Source: Naumannella cuiyingiana (GTDB lineage Bacteria; Actinomycetota; Actinomycetes; Propionibacteriales; Propionibacteriaceae). From it: a DNA stretch of 64,000 nt. Positions within the stretch are counted from its first letter, which is position 1. Each line of letters begins with the position of its first letter. The DNA lies in assembly GCF_013408305.1 (NCBI RefSeq), contig NZ_JACBZS010000001.1:1550001-1614000 (forward strand), read 5' to 3'. Shown one piece after another: positions 50,394 through 58,214 of the stretch. The notes under the pieces were generated by a model. That model had not been told where the DNA came from. It did no database searches and was given only the letters and a program-made list of their open reading frames with translations. The position numbers were made by a program, and so were the translations under genes.

Positions 50394-51656
50394 ATGAGCG
50401 CGACCGCACCGACCGCCTACGATCCCGCCCGCGCCCGACGGGCGGTGGTTGCCGCCAGCCTGGGCAACGTGCTGGAGTGGTTCGACATCATCGTCTACGC
50501 CTTCATGGCGCCGGTGATCGCTCGGTTGTTCTTCCCGGGCGAGGATGAGACCGTCAAGCTGATCAGCGCGTACCTCGGCATCGGCGTCAGCTATCTGATC
50601 CGTCCGCTGGGCGCGGTGATCATCGGCAACTACGGCGATCGGCACGGCCGTAAGGCGGCCCTGACCCTGACCATCGGGCTGATGACGCTCGGGGTGGCGA
50701 TCATGGCCTTCGCGCCGACGTACGCGATGATCGGGGTCGGCGCCCCGGTGGTGTTGCTGATCTCCCGCCTGGTGCAGGGCTTCTCCGCGGGCGGCGAGTT
50801 CGGCTCGGCGACGGCCTTCATGACAGAGAACAGCGGGTCGCGCAAGGCGTTCTACGCGAGCTGGCAGGTCGCTACCCAGGGCGCGTCGTTGCTGCTCGCC
50901 GGGCTCGCCGGCTGGCTCCTGTTCAGCTTCCTCGACCCGGCCGCGCTGGACTCCTGGGGTTGGCGGGTGCCGTTCATCTTCGGGCTGCTGATCGGCCCGG
51001 TCGGGCTGTGGATCCGCAGCCAGTTGCCCGACACCGCCGAGTTCGCCGCGGCGTCGCCGGAGTCGTTCCCGCTGCGCGCGGCGTTCGCCAAGTACATCGG
51101 CCGGATCCTGGTCGCCGCGATGTGCGTCGGGGTCGCGACCATGAGCGTTTACCTGATCACCTACCTGCCTGCGTTCGCGATGAAGCTCGGTCTGCCGAAC
51201 TGGTCGGGGTACGCCGGGGCGTTCCTCGCCGGGTTGGTCGCGCTCGTGTTGTCGCCCTTCGTCGGGATGCTGGCGGATCGGATCGGGCAGACCCGGATCA
51301 TGATCGTCGCGGCCGTCGTCGGGATCGTCGCCGTGGTGCCGATGGTGCAGTTGATCATCTCCACCGGGGCGGTCTGGGCGCTGCTGGTGGTCGAGGTGGT
51401 GCTCGGGCTGTTGATGGCGACGTACTTCGCCCCCCTGCCGTCGCTGATGGCGCAGCTCTTTCCCGTGCAGGTGCGGGCGACCGGGCTGTCGGTGGGCTAC
51501 AACATCGGGGTGACCGCGATGGGCAGCTTCGCGCCGGCAATCCTGGCCAACTGGGTGCAGTCCACCCCGCTGGCGCCGGGCTTCTACTACATCATCGTGG
51601 GCGTCATCTCGCTGATCGGGCTGGCGCTGGCACGCCGGGTGTACCACCAGCCCTGA
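50394..51656 (+). CDS. MHS-family MFS transporter
   Basis: A 420-residue major facilitator of the metabolite:H+ symporter type (ShiA/ProP/KgtP-like), twelve helices. Motifs are VAASLGNVLEWFDIIVYAFM in helix 1, the cytoplasmic loop RPLGAVIIGNYGDRHGRKAAL, and RLVQGFSAGGEFGSATAFM in helix 4. It imports a small organic acid or osmolyte with protons; the ligand is not deducible. GGGAGGAG precedes the ATG. It is 32 bp after the ArgE-like gene, so the two may share a transcript. Confidence 0.9.
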   Translation: MSATAPTAYDPARARRAVVAASLGNVLEWFDIIVYAFMAPVIARLFFPGEDETVKLISAYLGIGVSYLIRPLGAVIIGNYGDRHGRKAALTLTIGLMTLGVAIMAFAPTYAMIGVGAPVVLLISRLVQGFSAGGEFGSATAFMTENSGSRKAFYASWQVATQGASLLLAGLAGWLLFSFLDPAALDSWGWRVPFIFGLLIGPVGLWIRSQLPDTAEFAAASPESFPLRAAFAKYIGRILVAAMCVGVATMSVYLITYLPAFAMKLGLPNWSGYAGAFLAGLVALVLSPFVGMLADRIGQTRIMIVAAVVGIVAVVPMVQLIISTGAVWALLVVEVVLGLLMATYFAPLPSLMAQLFPVQVRATGLSVGYNIGVTAMGSFAPAILANWVQSTPLAPGFYYIIVGVISLIGLALARRVYHQP

Positions 51657-51719
51657 TGCGCCGGAATACCGGCCGAAGATTGACTGTTCAATCATCAACG
51701 TGAGTCGTGGGAGGACGAG

Positions 51720-52784
51720 ATGGCAGTTGATCCGGCAGCGGTGAAGTTCGGGCTGAACACCTTCGGCACGGTCGTGCCCGATGAGCAGGGCAAGGAGCCG
51801 GGCGGCGCGGAGGTGATCCGGCAGGTCGTCGAGGAAGGGGTGTTGGCCGACGAGCTGGGCCTGGACGCGTTCGATGTCGGCGAGCACCACCGGCCTGACA
51901 TGGCCGTCAGCGCGCCGGACATCGTGCTCGCGGCGCTGGCCGGGCGTACCTCGAAGGTGAAGCTCGGTTCCGCGGTGACGGTGCTCAGCTCCGACGACCC
52001 GGTCCGGGTGTTCGAGCGGTTCTCCACCATCGACGCGATCTCCCGCGGTCGCGCGGAGGTGATCCTGGGGCGCGGATCGTTCACCGAGTCGTTCCCGCTG
52101 TTCGGCTTCGATCTGGCCGACTACGACATGTTGTTCTCGGAGAAGCTTGACCTGTTCGCGGAGTTGATCAAGGAACGGCCGGTGACCTGGTCCGGCAGCC
52201 ACCGGCGGCCGCTGGAGGGCGCGGACGTCTTCCCCAAGACCGAGTCGGGACGGCTCGGCGCGTGGATCGGCGTGGGCGGCAGCCCGGAGTCGGTGGTGCG
52301 CACCGTGAACTACCAGATCCCGATGATGCTGGCGATCATCGGCGGCGACTCCGAGCGCTTCGTGCCCTATGTCGATCTCTACGAGCGGGCGCAGGCGGCG
52401 TACCGCGAGCAGGTCGACGCCTCGGCGCCGGAGCGGCTGCCGCTCGGGGTGCACTCGCCGGGTTTCGTCGGCGAGGACGACGAGTCGGCGCGGGAGGCGT
52501 ACTGGCCCGGGTACGCGCGGATGCGCGAGCGGATCGGGCGCCAGCGCGGCTGGCCGCCGCCGACCCGGGAGGAGTTCGACGAGGAGACGCGGACCGGCAG
52601 CCAGTACGTCGGCTCGCCCGAGACCGTCGCCCGCCGGATCGCCCGCACGATCTCGCTGCTGCAGGCGGACCGGTTCGACCTGAAGTACGACGGCGCGGTC
52701 GGCCATGATCAACTGATGGGCTCCATCGAGCGGTACGCCACCCAGGTGGTGCCCCGCGTCCGGGAGCTGCTGGCCGAAGGCTGA
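51720..52784 (+). CDS. LLM-class flavin-dependent oxidoreductase
   Basis: A 354-residue luciferase-like monooxygenase-family protein. Recognisable segments are EEGVLADELGLDAFDVGEHH, PDIVLAALAGRTSKVKLGSA, DPVRVFERFSTIDAISRGRA and GRGSFTESFPLFGFDL. The C-terminus has QYVGSPETVARRIARTISLL. These FMN- or F420-dependent enzymes act in diverse catabolic steps; the cofactor and substrate are not clear. GGGAGGAC lies before the ATG. The stop is 4 bp from the convergent stop of the nuclease paralog. Confidence 0.88.
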   Translation: MAVDPAAVKFGLNTFGTVVPDEQGKEPGGAEVIRQVVEEGVLADELGLDAFDVGEHHRPDMAVSAPDIVLAALAGRTSKVKLGSAVTVLSSDDPVRVFERFSTIDAISRGRAEVILGRGSFTESFPLFGFDLADYDMLFSEKLDLFAELIKERPVTWSGSHRRPLEGADVFPKTESGRLGAWIGVGGSPESVVRTVNYQIPMMLAIIGGDSERFVPYVDLYERAQAAYREQVDASAPERLPLGVHSPGFVGEDDESAREAYWPGYARMRERIGRQRGWPPPTREEFDEETRTGSQYVGSPETVARRIARTISLLQADRFDLKYDGAVGHDQLMGSIERYATQVVPRVRELLAEG

Positions 52785-52788
52785 TCGG

Positions 52789-53637
52789 TCAGGCCGCGAC
52801 CGGCGCGCTCACCCCCAGTGCGGCGGCGAGCTGGACGAAGAACGCGTCGGGCTCCAGGCGCAGGCCGAGAAGCGAGATCTGCAGCACCCGGTCGGCGTCG
52901 AGGGTGAGGTCGTTGGCGCGCAGGTCGTCTTCGATCGTCGCCAGTCCCCAACCGTGCTGGGCGCCGTTGATCTCGACGACCACCCCGGGGCCATCGAAGT
53001 ACGCGTCGAGGTAGTAGCTGCCGTGGCGGCCTGCCCGGCGCACCTGCCGGGTCGGTTCCGGGAGCCCGCGGGTGCGACACATCGCCGCGAAGTCGAGTTC
53101 GCCGAGGGAGTGCGCCCCGTCACAGATGTCCGGAATGAAGCGATCGAGGCGCTTGCGGTTGGACACGCGACCCGTGTCGCGCCACGCCTGCTCGAGGTGA
53201 GCGGGCGTGATCAGGCGCTGTTGCACGGGAAGGCACAGCAACAACGCGGGCTGGCGGTCCGAGGTGGCCCATCGGGCGGCATTGATCGCCGCAACCTCGA
53301 GGAGCACCCGCGGGAGACCGGCGCGCGTTGCGCGTGCGACGCGGCCCGGGCGGTGCAGGATGACGCCGGGCAGCCCGTCGGCAAGCAGTGCACTCACACC
53401 GTCGAGTGCCGCCCCCGGACCTGACTCCCAGACCGCCCACCAGAGCAACGCGCGACCGCCCGGCTCGCCGTCGATGGCAATCGTGTGCCTGCCGTGCACA
53501 GCCCATCGCCCGGCGCGCACCTCTCCGCGGACATCCTCCCGGGTGATCCCGATCCGTCGCAGGTCACGGCGGTGCGCGACGCCATCATGATCATCGGCGA
53601 GCCCGCGAACGAGACCCGCACGCCGTCGTCGTTCCAT
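52789..53637 (-). CDS. Paralog of the winged-helix/DUF559 nuclease-like orphan
   Basis: A 282-residue protein from ATG 53637. It shares with the gene at 35495 an N-terminal winged helix (LADDHDGVAHRRDLRRIGIT; LRRIGITREDVRGEVRAGRW) and the C-terminal endonuclease-like segment (SYYLDAYFDGPGVVVEINGA then QHGWGL, DRVLQISLLGLRLEP). Here the EIDG-type motif reads EINGAQH. The middle is about 20 residues shorter than the other copy. TGTGGACAA lies about 51 bp before the start in both, and a long inverted repeat lies just upstream, but P1/P2 are absent. As with the other copy, there is no toxin partner. The function is unknown; nuclease activity is inferred from the fold only. Confidence 0.8.
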   Translation of the reverse strand: MERRRRAGLVRGLADDHDGVAHRRDLRRIGITREDVRGEVRAGRWAVHGRHTIAIDGEPGGRALLWWAVWESGPGAALDGVSALLADGLPGVILHRPGRVARATRAGLPRVLLEVAAINAARWATSDRQPALLLCLPVQQRLITPAHLEQAWRDTGRVSNRKRLDRFIPDICDGAHSLGELDFAAMCRTRGLPEPTRQVRRAGRHGSYYLDAYFDGPGVVVEINGAQHGWGLATIEDDLRANDLTLDADRVLQISLLGLRLEPDAFFVQLAAALGVSAPVAA

Positions 53638-53688
53638 GCGCACCCATGCTGGCGAGCCCTTGCGGTGCTCGGCCAGCCGCTCGGGACG

Positions 53689-53697
53689 TTGTCCACA
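53689..53697 (-). promoter_or_regulatory. DnaA-box-like TTGTCCACA upstream of the nuclease paralog
   Basis: TTGTCCACA (plus strand) gives TGTGGACAA in the direction of the gene starting at 53637. The surrounding CCTGTGGACAAC is identical to the 12-mer before the paralog at 35495, at nearly the same distance from the start. Confidence 0.5.
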
Positions 53698-53729
53698 GGT
53701 CGCTTCGGGATGGGTGGTCATCCCGCACG

Positions 53730-53779
53730 CGAGGATCATGCAAAGGGCGGAAGATGTGCCGCGTTGTGCATGATCCTCG
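53730..53779. terminator. Inverted repeat between the nuclease paralog and a small membrane gene
   Basis: Arms CGAGGATCATGCA (53730-53742) and TGCATGATCCTCG (53767-53779) are perfect reverse complements. An inner 4-bp pair (GCGG/CCGC) continues the stem within the 24-nt spacer. It lies 14 bp after the small-membrane-gene stop, so it can act as its terminator, but it is also near the promoter of the nuclease paralog. Confidence 0.6.
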
Positions 53780-53793
53780 TCAACCCAGGTCCG

Positions 53794-53988
53794 CTACTTG
53801 CGACGTGCCGACGACACGGTCGCCCGTCGCGCCACGACGGCGCCCGTGACGCCCCCGACTGCTGCCGCAACCCATGTGCTCGGCGCCCACACTCCCCCGA
53901 CACCGGCTTCGCTGAGCGCCGACCCGACAGCAACGCAGCCGACTGCGGCCACGATGCCGAGCAGCGCCCCGATCAGACATGCACGCAT
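53794..53988 (-). CDS. Small two-helix membrane protein
   Basis: A 64-residue protein from ATG 53988 with GGAG eight bases upstream. Two hydrophobic segments (CLIGALLGIVAAVGCVAVGSAL and TWVAAAVGGVTGAVVA) are followed by RRATVSSARRK. An upstream in-frame ATG (54051) lacks a ribosome-binding site. No family was recognised; short glycine-rich helices suggest a small membrane protein of unknown role. Confidence 0.5.
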   Translation of the reverse strand: MRACLIGALLGIVAAVGCVAVGSALSEAGVGGVWAPSTWVAAAVGGVTGAVVARRATVSSARRK

Positions 53989-54135
53989 CGGTGTGCTCCG
54001 TTCGCTCGAGGCAGGTGACGTTCTTCTGCTGTCGCTACACGTACCAGCCACGGTTCAGGTGCACAACGATTGGCGGTGACACCAACCTGCCCTGGCAGGG
54101 GCGCCTGTCGGCTCAGCCAGCTTCGAGAACACGAA

Positions 54136-54162
54136 GGCCCGGGCCCCTTGGGGACCCGGGCC
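54136..54162 (-). terminator. Terminator of the rpsF-ssb-rpsR-rplI operon
   Basis: GGCCCGGG (54136-54143) pairs with CCCGGGCC (54155-54162), with CCCC/GGGG extending the stem. It lies 25 bp beyond the rplI stop reading minus, and is a good candidate for the operon's end. Confidence 0.7.
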
Positions 54163-54186
54163 GACGTGTCGGTCAGCGAGGAATGA

Positions 54187-54633
54187 TCACTCGGCGTCGA
54201 CCTGCACCGGCAGGTGCGCGGTGACGGCGTCGTGCAGCTTCACGCCGACGGTGTGCTTGCCGACGGTCTTGATCGGCTTGGCGATCTCGACGGAGCGCTT
54301 GTCGACGTTCGGGCCACCGGCCTTCTTGATCGCCGTGGCGATGGTGGCCGGGGTGATGCCGCCGAACAACTGGCCGTTGTCGCCGGCGCGTACCGCCAGC
54401 GACACGGACAGGCCCTCGATCTGCTCGCGCAGCTCCTGGGCGTGCTCGGCGTCGCGGACCTGGCGGGCATCGCGCGCCCGCTTGATGCCGTCGATCTGCT
54501 TCTCCGCGCCCCGGGTCCACGCAATGGCGTACCCCTGCGGGAGCAGGAAGTTGCGGCCGTAGCCGTCCTTGACCTCGACGACGTCCCCGGCGATGCCGAG
54601 GTTGTCGACGGGGCTGGTGAGGATGAGCTTCAT
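54187..54633 (-). CDS. rplI: 50S ribosomal protein L9
   Basis: A 148-residue L9. The N-terminal domain MKLILTSPVDNLGIAGDVVEVKDGYGRNFLLPQGYA contains the L9 signature. The central helix (QVRDAEHAQELREQIE) and the C-terminal domain (LFGGITPATIATAIKKAG, VEIAKPIKTVGKHTVGVKLH) are typical. It binds 23S rRNA at the base of the L1 stalk. It is the last gene of the conserved rpsF-ssb-rpsR-rplI operon, 19 bp after rpsR. Confidence 0.97.
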   Translation of the reverse strand: MKLILTSPVDNLGIAGDVVEVKDGYGRNFLLPQGYAIAWTRGAEKQIDGIKRARDARQVRDAEHAQELREQIEGLSVSLAVRAGDNGQLFGGITPATIATAIKKAGGPNVDKRSVEIAKPIKTVGKHTVGVKLHDAVTAHLPVQVDAE

Positions 54634-54652
54634 CTGCGTCGTCCTTCCTTGC

Positions 54653-54886
54653 TCAGCGAGCCGTCGTGGCGTACGGGAGCAGCGCCATCTCGCGGGCGTT
54701 CTTGATCGCCATCGCGACCTTGCGCTGGTCCTGCACGGACAGCCCGGTCACCCGGCGGGCACGGATCTTGCCCCGCTCGGAGATGAACTTCCGCAGCAAC
54801 TGCGTGTCCTTGTAGTCGACCTGACCGATGCGAACGGTCTTGGTCGGGACGACCTTCTTCTTCTGGATTGGCTTGCGTGAGGCCAT
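54653..54886 (-). CDS. rpsR: 30S ribosomal protein S18, cysteine-free form
   Basis: A 77-residue S18 with the diagnostic block [20 protein letters not shown] then ARRVTG and [16 protein letters not shown]. It lacks all cysteines, so it is the C-minus form. Actinobacteria often carry both a C-plus (zinc) and a C-minus S18 gene, the latter sometimes Zur-regulated, but this copy is in the housekeeping rpsF operon. It is essential for the 30S platform with S6. Confidence 0.95.
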   Translation of the reverse strand: MASRKPIQKKKVVPTKTVRIGQVDYKDTQLLRKFISERGKIRARRVTGLSVQDQRKVAMAIKNAREMALLPYATTAR

Positions 54887-54948
54887 TGTGGTGCTTCCTC
54901 CTTATGAAGCCCGGCTCGCGCCGGAATGTGCCTGATCTGGATATTTGG

Positions 54949-55476
54949 TCAGAACGGGGGCTCGTCGCTCTGGGCGCCGGCCCACGGGTCATTGCCGCCC
55001 TGGGGCCGCTGCTGGCCACCGCCACCGCCGCCCCACGGGTCATTGCCGCCGCCCTGGGACTGCTGGCCGCCGTAGCCACCGCCGCGCTGGCCCCCGCCAC
55101 CGCCACCGCCGCCGCTGGTCTTGGTGACATCGGCGGTCGCATAGCGCAGCGACGGGCCGATCTCGTCCACGTCGATCTCGAAGACGGTACGCTTCTCGCC
55201 CTCGCGGGTCTCGAAGCTGCGCGACTTCAGCCGGCCCTGGACGACGACCCGCATCCCCTTCTGCAGGGACGAGGCCACGTTCTCGGCCGCCTGACGCCAC
55301 ACGGAGCAGTTGATGAACATCGCTTCGCCGTCGCGCCACTCCTGGGTCTGCCGGTCGAAGGTCCGCGGCGTCGAGGCCACGGTGAAGTTGGCCACGGCGG
55401 CCCCCGACGGGGTGAACCGGAGCTCCGGGTCGGCCGTCAGGTTGCCGACGAGGGTGATGATCGTTTCGCCTGCCAT
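54949..55476 (-). CDS. ssb: Single-stranded DNA-binding protein
   Basis: A 175-residue SSB with an OB-fold (residues 1-110; [53 protein letters not shown]), a glycine/glutamine-rich linker with GGNDPWGG-type repeats and the acidic tail DEPPF that binds partner repair and replication proteins. It starts at ATG 55476 (MAGETIITL). It lies between rpsF and rpsR as in most bacteria and probably shares their transcript. Confidence 0.96.
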   Translation of the reverse strand: MAGETIITLVGNLTADPELRFTPSGAAVANFTVASTPRTFDRQTQEWRDGEAMFINCSVWRQAAENVASSLQKGMRVVVQGRLKSRSFETREGEKRTVFEIDVDEIGPSLRYATADVTKTSGGGGGGGGQRGGGYGGQQSQGGGNDPWGGGGGGQQRPQGGNDPWAGAQSDEPPF

Positions 55477-55565
55477 GTCTCGTCTCTCGATCGGGTGAGC
55501 GGTATCGGGCCCAGCCTGCCACCTGCCGCCGACAATCGGGCCGGGGCGGGTGGATCTGTGATGAC

Positions 55566-55871
55566 TCAGCGCATCTTCTTGGCGTGCAGCTCCGGGCGGA
55601 TCACCTTGGTGCGGACGATCTGCTCGTTGATGCCGAACTGCCGATCCATCTCCTTGACGGCGTCCGGGGTGGCGGTCAGATCGATGACCGCGTAGATCCC
55701 CTCGGACTTCTTCTGGATCTCGTAGGCGAACCGGCGCCGGCCCCAGACATCGACATTGTCGACGGTGCCGCCGGCCTTGGTGATCACGGACAGGTGCTTC
55801 TCCAGGATCGGAGTGACCTGACGATCGTCGGTCTCGGACTGCAGGATGACCATGACTTCGTACTTGCGCAT
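55566..55871 (-). CDS. rpsF: 30S ribosomal protein S6
   Basis: A 101-residue S6 from ATG 55871 ([19 protein letters not shown]) with GGAGG upstream. The family block [25 protein letters not shown] is present, then [20 protein letters not shown]. It binds S18 on the platform of the small subunit. It is the first gene of the rpsF-ssb-rpsR-rplI operon, with a 90-bp gap to ssb. A 12-residue upstream extension lacks homology. Confidence 0.96.
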   Translation of the reverse strand: MRKYEVMVILQSETDDRQVTPILEKHLSVITKAGGTVDNVDVWGRRRFAYEIQKKSEGIYAVIDLTATPDAVKEMDRQFGINEQIVRTKVIRPELHAKKMR

Positions 55872-55975
55872 ACGCGAACTCCACCTCCTCTGGTCTCGAG
55901 CGGCCACGGGACGGTCCCGTGACAGGAGGGCGAATGCCTGGCCCGGGGCGACAGGTGCCGTCCGGGCCGCGTGAC

Positions 55976-56005
55976 ATGGTACGCCACCCCCGCCGCCGCG
56001 GCGAA
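55976..56005 (-). promoter_or_regulatory. Possible promoter of the rpsF operon
   Basis: On the minus strand, TTCGCC (56000-56005) and TACCAT (55976-55981) are 18 bases apart, about 105 bases before the rpsF ATG. Both deviate from consensus, so this is a tentative call in the only space between the upstream hairpin and rpsF. Confidence 0.3.
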
Positions 56006-56024
56006 TCTGCGCCGCCCGTCAGAT

Positions 56025-56083
56025 TTGTTTCCGCAGTTGAGCCCGCCATCGGGCTCGCTGAGCGGGCTCAACTGCGGAAACAA
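56025..56083 (-). terminator. Perfect 22-bp hairpin after the FMN reductase gene
   Basis: Positions 56025-56046 and 56062-56083 are perfect 22-nt reverse complements (core TTTCCGCAGTTGAGCCCGC) around a 15-nt loop. It starts 7 bp beyond the FMN reductase stop reading minus, so it should terminate that transcript before the rpsF operon. Its length and perfection exceed what termination needs and recall P1/P2 near 35377-36454, though the sequence is unrelated. Confidence 0.75.
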
Positions 56084-56090
56084 CGGGGAG

Positions 56091-56657
56091 TCAGCTCGCG
56101 GGGCGCAGCTTGGCGGTGACCCGGGCCAGCTCGTCCAGCATGGCGTTCGCCGCGGCCGTGCGCTCGGGATCGGGGACGACCCTCCCCTCGGCGTCGAGGG
56201 ACTTCGCGGCGAAGGGCACGTTCACGGCCTCGAACACGGGCACCATCCGCAGCGTGGTCACGACCTGCTTGAGCTGCTGGATGGCTCGCGTACCGGCGCC
56301 GATCCCGCCGTAGCCGACGAACCCGACCGCCTTGTCGTGCCACTCGTTGTGCAGGAAGTCGATCGCGTTCTTCAACACCGCGTTGTAGCCGTAGTTGTAC
56401 TCCGGGGTGACGAAGACATAGGCATCGCCGCGGGCGATGGTGGCGCTCCAGTCCCGGGTGTGTTGATGCTGGTAGTCGCCGAGCCGCGGATGCTTCGGCT
56501 CGTCGAGGAACGGCAGCCCGACCTCGGCAAGGTCGATCAGCTCGACCCGGAAGCCGCCGTGCTCGCGCGCAATCTCGGCGAACCATTCGCCGAAGGCCCT
56601 CCCGACGCGCCCCGGGCGCGTGCTGGCGATGATCACCTGGAGGACGGGCTCGGTCAT
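56091..56657 (-). CDS. NADPH-dependent FMN reductase family protein
   Basis: A 188-residue flavodoxin-like protein from ATG 56657 with GAGGAG before it. Motifs are VIIASTRPGRVGRAFGEWF, LIDLAEVGLPFLDEP, FVTPEYNYGYNAVLKNAIDFL and VGFVGYGGIGAGTRAIQQLK. The PEYNYG motif is diagnostic of the NADPH:FMN (ArsH/azoreductase-like) family. It would reduce flavin or quinones at the cost of NADPH. It lies upstream of the rpsF operon, separated by a strong hairpin. Confidence 0.92.
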   Translation of the reverse strand: MTEPVLQVIIASTRPGRVGRAFGEWFAEIAREHGGFRVELIDLAEVGLPFLDEPKHPRLGDYQHQHTRDWSATIARGDAYVFVTPEYNYGYNAVLKNAIDFLHNEWHDKAVGFVGYGGIGAGTRAIQQLKQVVTTLRMVPVFEAVNVPFAAKSLDAEGRVVPDPERTAAANAMLDELARVTAKLRPAS

Positions 56658-56754
56658 CGGATGTGCTCCTCGATTCGGGTACGTGGGCCGCGCCAATCAT
56701 GCCTCAGCAAGATCGGTCGGGCGGTGCCGGTCGCGGATCGGCGAGAGTGGGCAG

Positions 56755-57678
56755 ATGACTGATGCGGTACGCCGGGGCACCGGCCGCGATCGACTCCGCG
56801 AGTTGCTCGACGCGGTCCTCGACGGAGACGACGGGCAACTGGACGCGATGGCCGCGCGGGCGTACTCCTCGCCCTTCCACTTCTCCCGGCAACTGCGCGA
56901 ACTCGCCGGCGAGCCGCCGGTCGCCATGCGCCGACGCGTCATGCTGGAGCGCGCGGCCTGGCGGCTGCGCTCGGGCGCCTCGGTGACCGATGCGGCGCTC
57001 GAGGCCGGCTATGAATCGGTGGAGGGATTCGGTCGGGCGTTCGCGCGCGCTCACGGTGTGCCGCCGAGCGCATTCGGCGGTGACCACACCCACTGGCTGG
57101 CCGCCCCGAACGGCATCCACTTCCACCCCCCGATGTCGCTGTGGATCGACAGCGGCGGTCCCGACGGCCGCGACCGGCCCACCTGGTTGCTGATCGAACA
57201 CGACCTGGCCGACACCCGGGCCCTGCTCCGGGTGGTGGTCGATCTGCCCGCGGCGGAGGCGGATCGGGTACGCCTACCCGGCTCGTCGGCCCTCCCCTGG
57301 CACGGGCCCGACGAGACGATCGCCCAACTCGCCGAGCACCTGGTCGACACGCTGGAGCAGTGGCTCGCCGCGATCGAGGGCACCGAACCTCCGGCGCCCA
57401 CTCCGGGGCTGGACCTGCTCGCCCGGCACGACGCCGCGGCGACACGTTGGCGATCCGCGCTCGCCGAGATCGACCGGCGGGGCGCCTGGCAGGACCGGAT
57501 CGTCGACGCGATCTGCGATCCCCCGGAAAGCTTTGTGATCTCCAGCATCGTCGCGCATGTGATCACCTTCGACGCACATCGTCGGATGCTGCTGCGCTGG
57601 ATGCTCGCCGAGACCGGCGCGGCGACACCGGATCCCGATCCGATCAGCTGGCTGCGCACCACCAACGAGAGGCAATGA
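56755..57678 (+). CDS. AraC-type HTH domain fused to a DinB-like domain
   Basis: A 307-residue protein. The first 110 residues hold an AraC-type double helix-turn-helix (FHFSRQLRELAGEPPVAMRR, LRSGASVTDAALEAGYESVEGFGRAFARAHGVPPSAF). The rest (about 150-300) resembles a DinB/DUF664-like four-helix domain: TIAQLAEHLVDTLEQWLAAIEG, FVISSIVAHVITFDAHRRMLLRWML, with His residues as possible metal ligands. The ATG overlaps no other gene; a GTGGG-rich site precedes it. Its stop overlaps a possible start of the RibD-like gene (ATGA), so the two are coupled. It is likely a transcription regulator with a small-molecule sensor domain; the ligand is unknown. Confidence 0.8.
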   Translation: MTDAVRRGTGRDRLRELLDAVLDGDDGQLDAMAARAYSSPFHFSRQLRELAGEPPVAMRRRVMLERAAWRLRSGASVTDAALEAGYESVEGFGRAFARAHGVPPSAFGGDHTHWLAAPNGIHFHPPMSLWIDSGGPDGRDRPTWLLIEHDLADTRALLRVVVDLPAAEADRVRLPGSSALPWHGPDETIAQLAEHLVDTLEQWLAAIEGTEPPAPTPGLDLLARHDAAATRWRSALAEIDRRGAWQDRIVDAICDPPESFVISSIVAHVITFDAHRRMLLRWMLAETGAATPDPDPISWLRTTNERQ

Positions 57679-57680
57679 TC

Positions 57681-58214
57681 ATGGCGACGATCTACTACAC
57701 GGCGACCACGCTCGACGGCTATCTCGCCGATGACGAGGACTCGCTGGACTGGCTGTTCGTGCAGGAGCACGACGACGCCGGGGCCTTCGGCTATCCGGCG
57801 TTCATCGAGCGGGTGGGCGCGATCGTGATGGGCGGCACCACCTATCGGTGGGTGCTCGATCATCTCGCCCGATCCGGTGGCGCCTGGGAGTACACCCAGC
57901 CGACCTGGGTCTTCACCACTCGGCCGGGCGGCGTACCGGACGGCGCGGACATCCGGTACGCGACCGGCGATGTCGCTCCGGTACATGCGCAGATGATCAC
58001 CGCCGCCGGCGATCGCGATGTGTGGATCGTCGGCGGCGGTGATCTTGCCGGTCAGTTCGCCGATGCGGGGCTGCTGGACGAGATCATCGTCAGCATCGCG
58101 CCGGTGACGCTCGGTTCGGGTCGCCCGCTGCTGCCCCGCCGGTTGGATCTGCGTACCGTCGAGGTGGCCCGCAATGGTGCTTTCGCGGCCGTCCGGTACG
58201 CGGTCGAACGTTGA
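57681..58214 (+). CDS. RibD C-terminal/dihydrofolate reductase-like protein
   Basis: A 177-residue protein with a RibD_C fold: MATIYYTATTLDGYLADDED, AIVMGGTTYRWVLD, TWVFTTRPGGVPDGADI, DVWIVGGGDLAGQFADAGLLDEIIVSIAPV and GSGRPLLPRR. It is typical of the stand-alone YyaP/YwjB DHFR-like reductases. ATG 57681 is chosen since GAGG then lies eight bases upstream; ATG 57675 overlaps the preceding stop. It would bind NADPH; the substrate is not known. Coupling to the AraC-DinB gene suggests shared control. Confidence 0.87.
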   Translation: MATIYYTATTLDGYLADDEDSLDWLFVQEHDDAGAFGYPAFIERVGAIVMGGTTYRWVLDHLARSGGAWEYTQPTWVFTTRPGGVPDGADIRYATGDVAPVHAQMITAAGDRDVWIVGGGDLAGQFADAGLLDEIIVSIAPVTLGSGRPLLPRRLDLRTVEVARNGAFAAVRYAVER

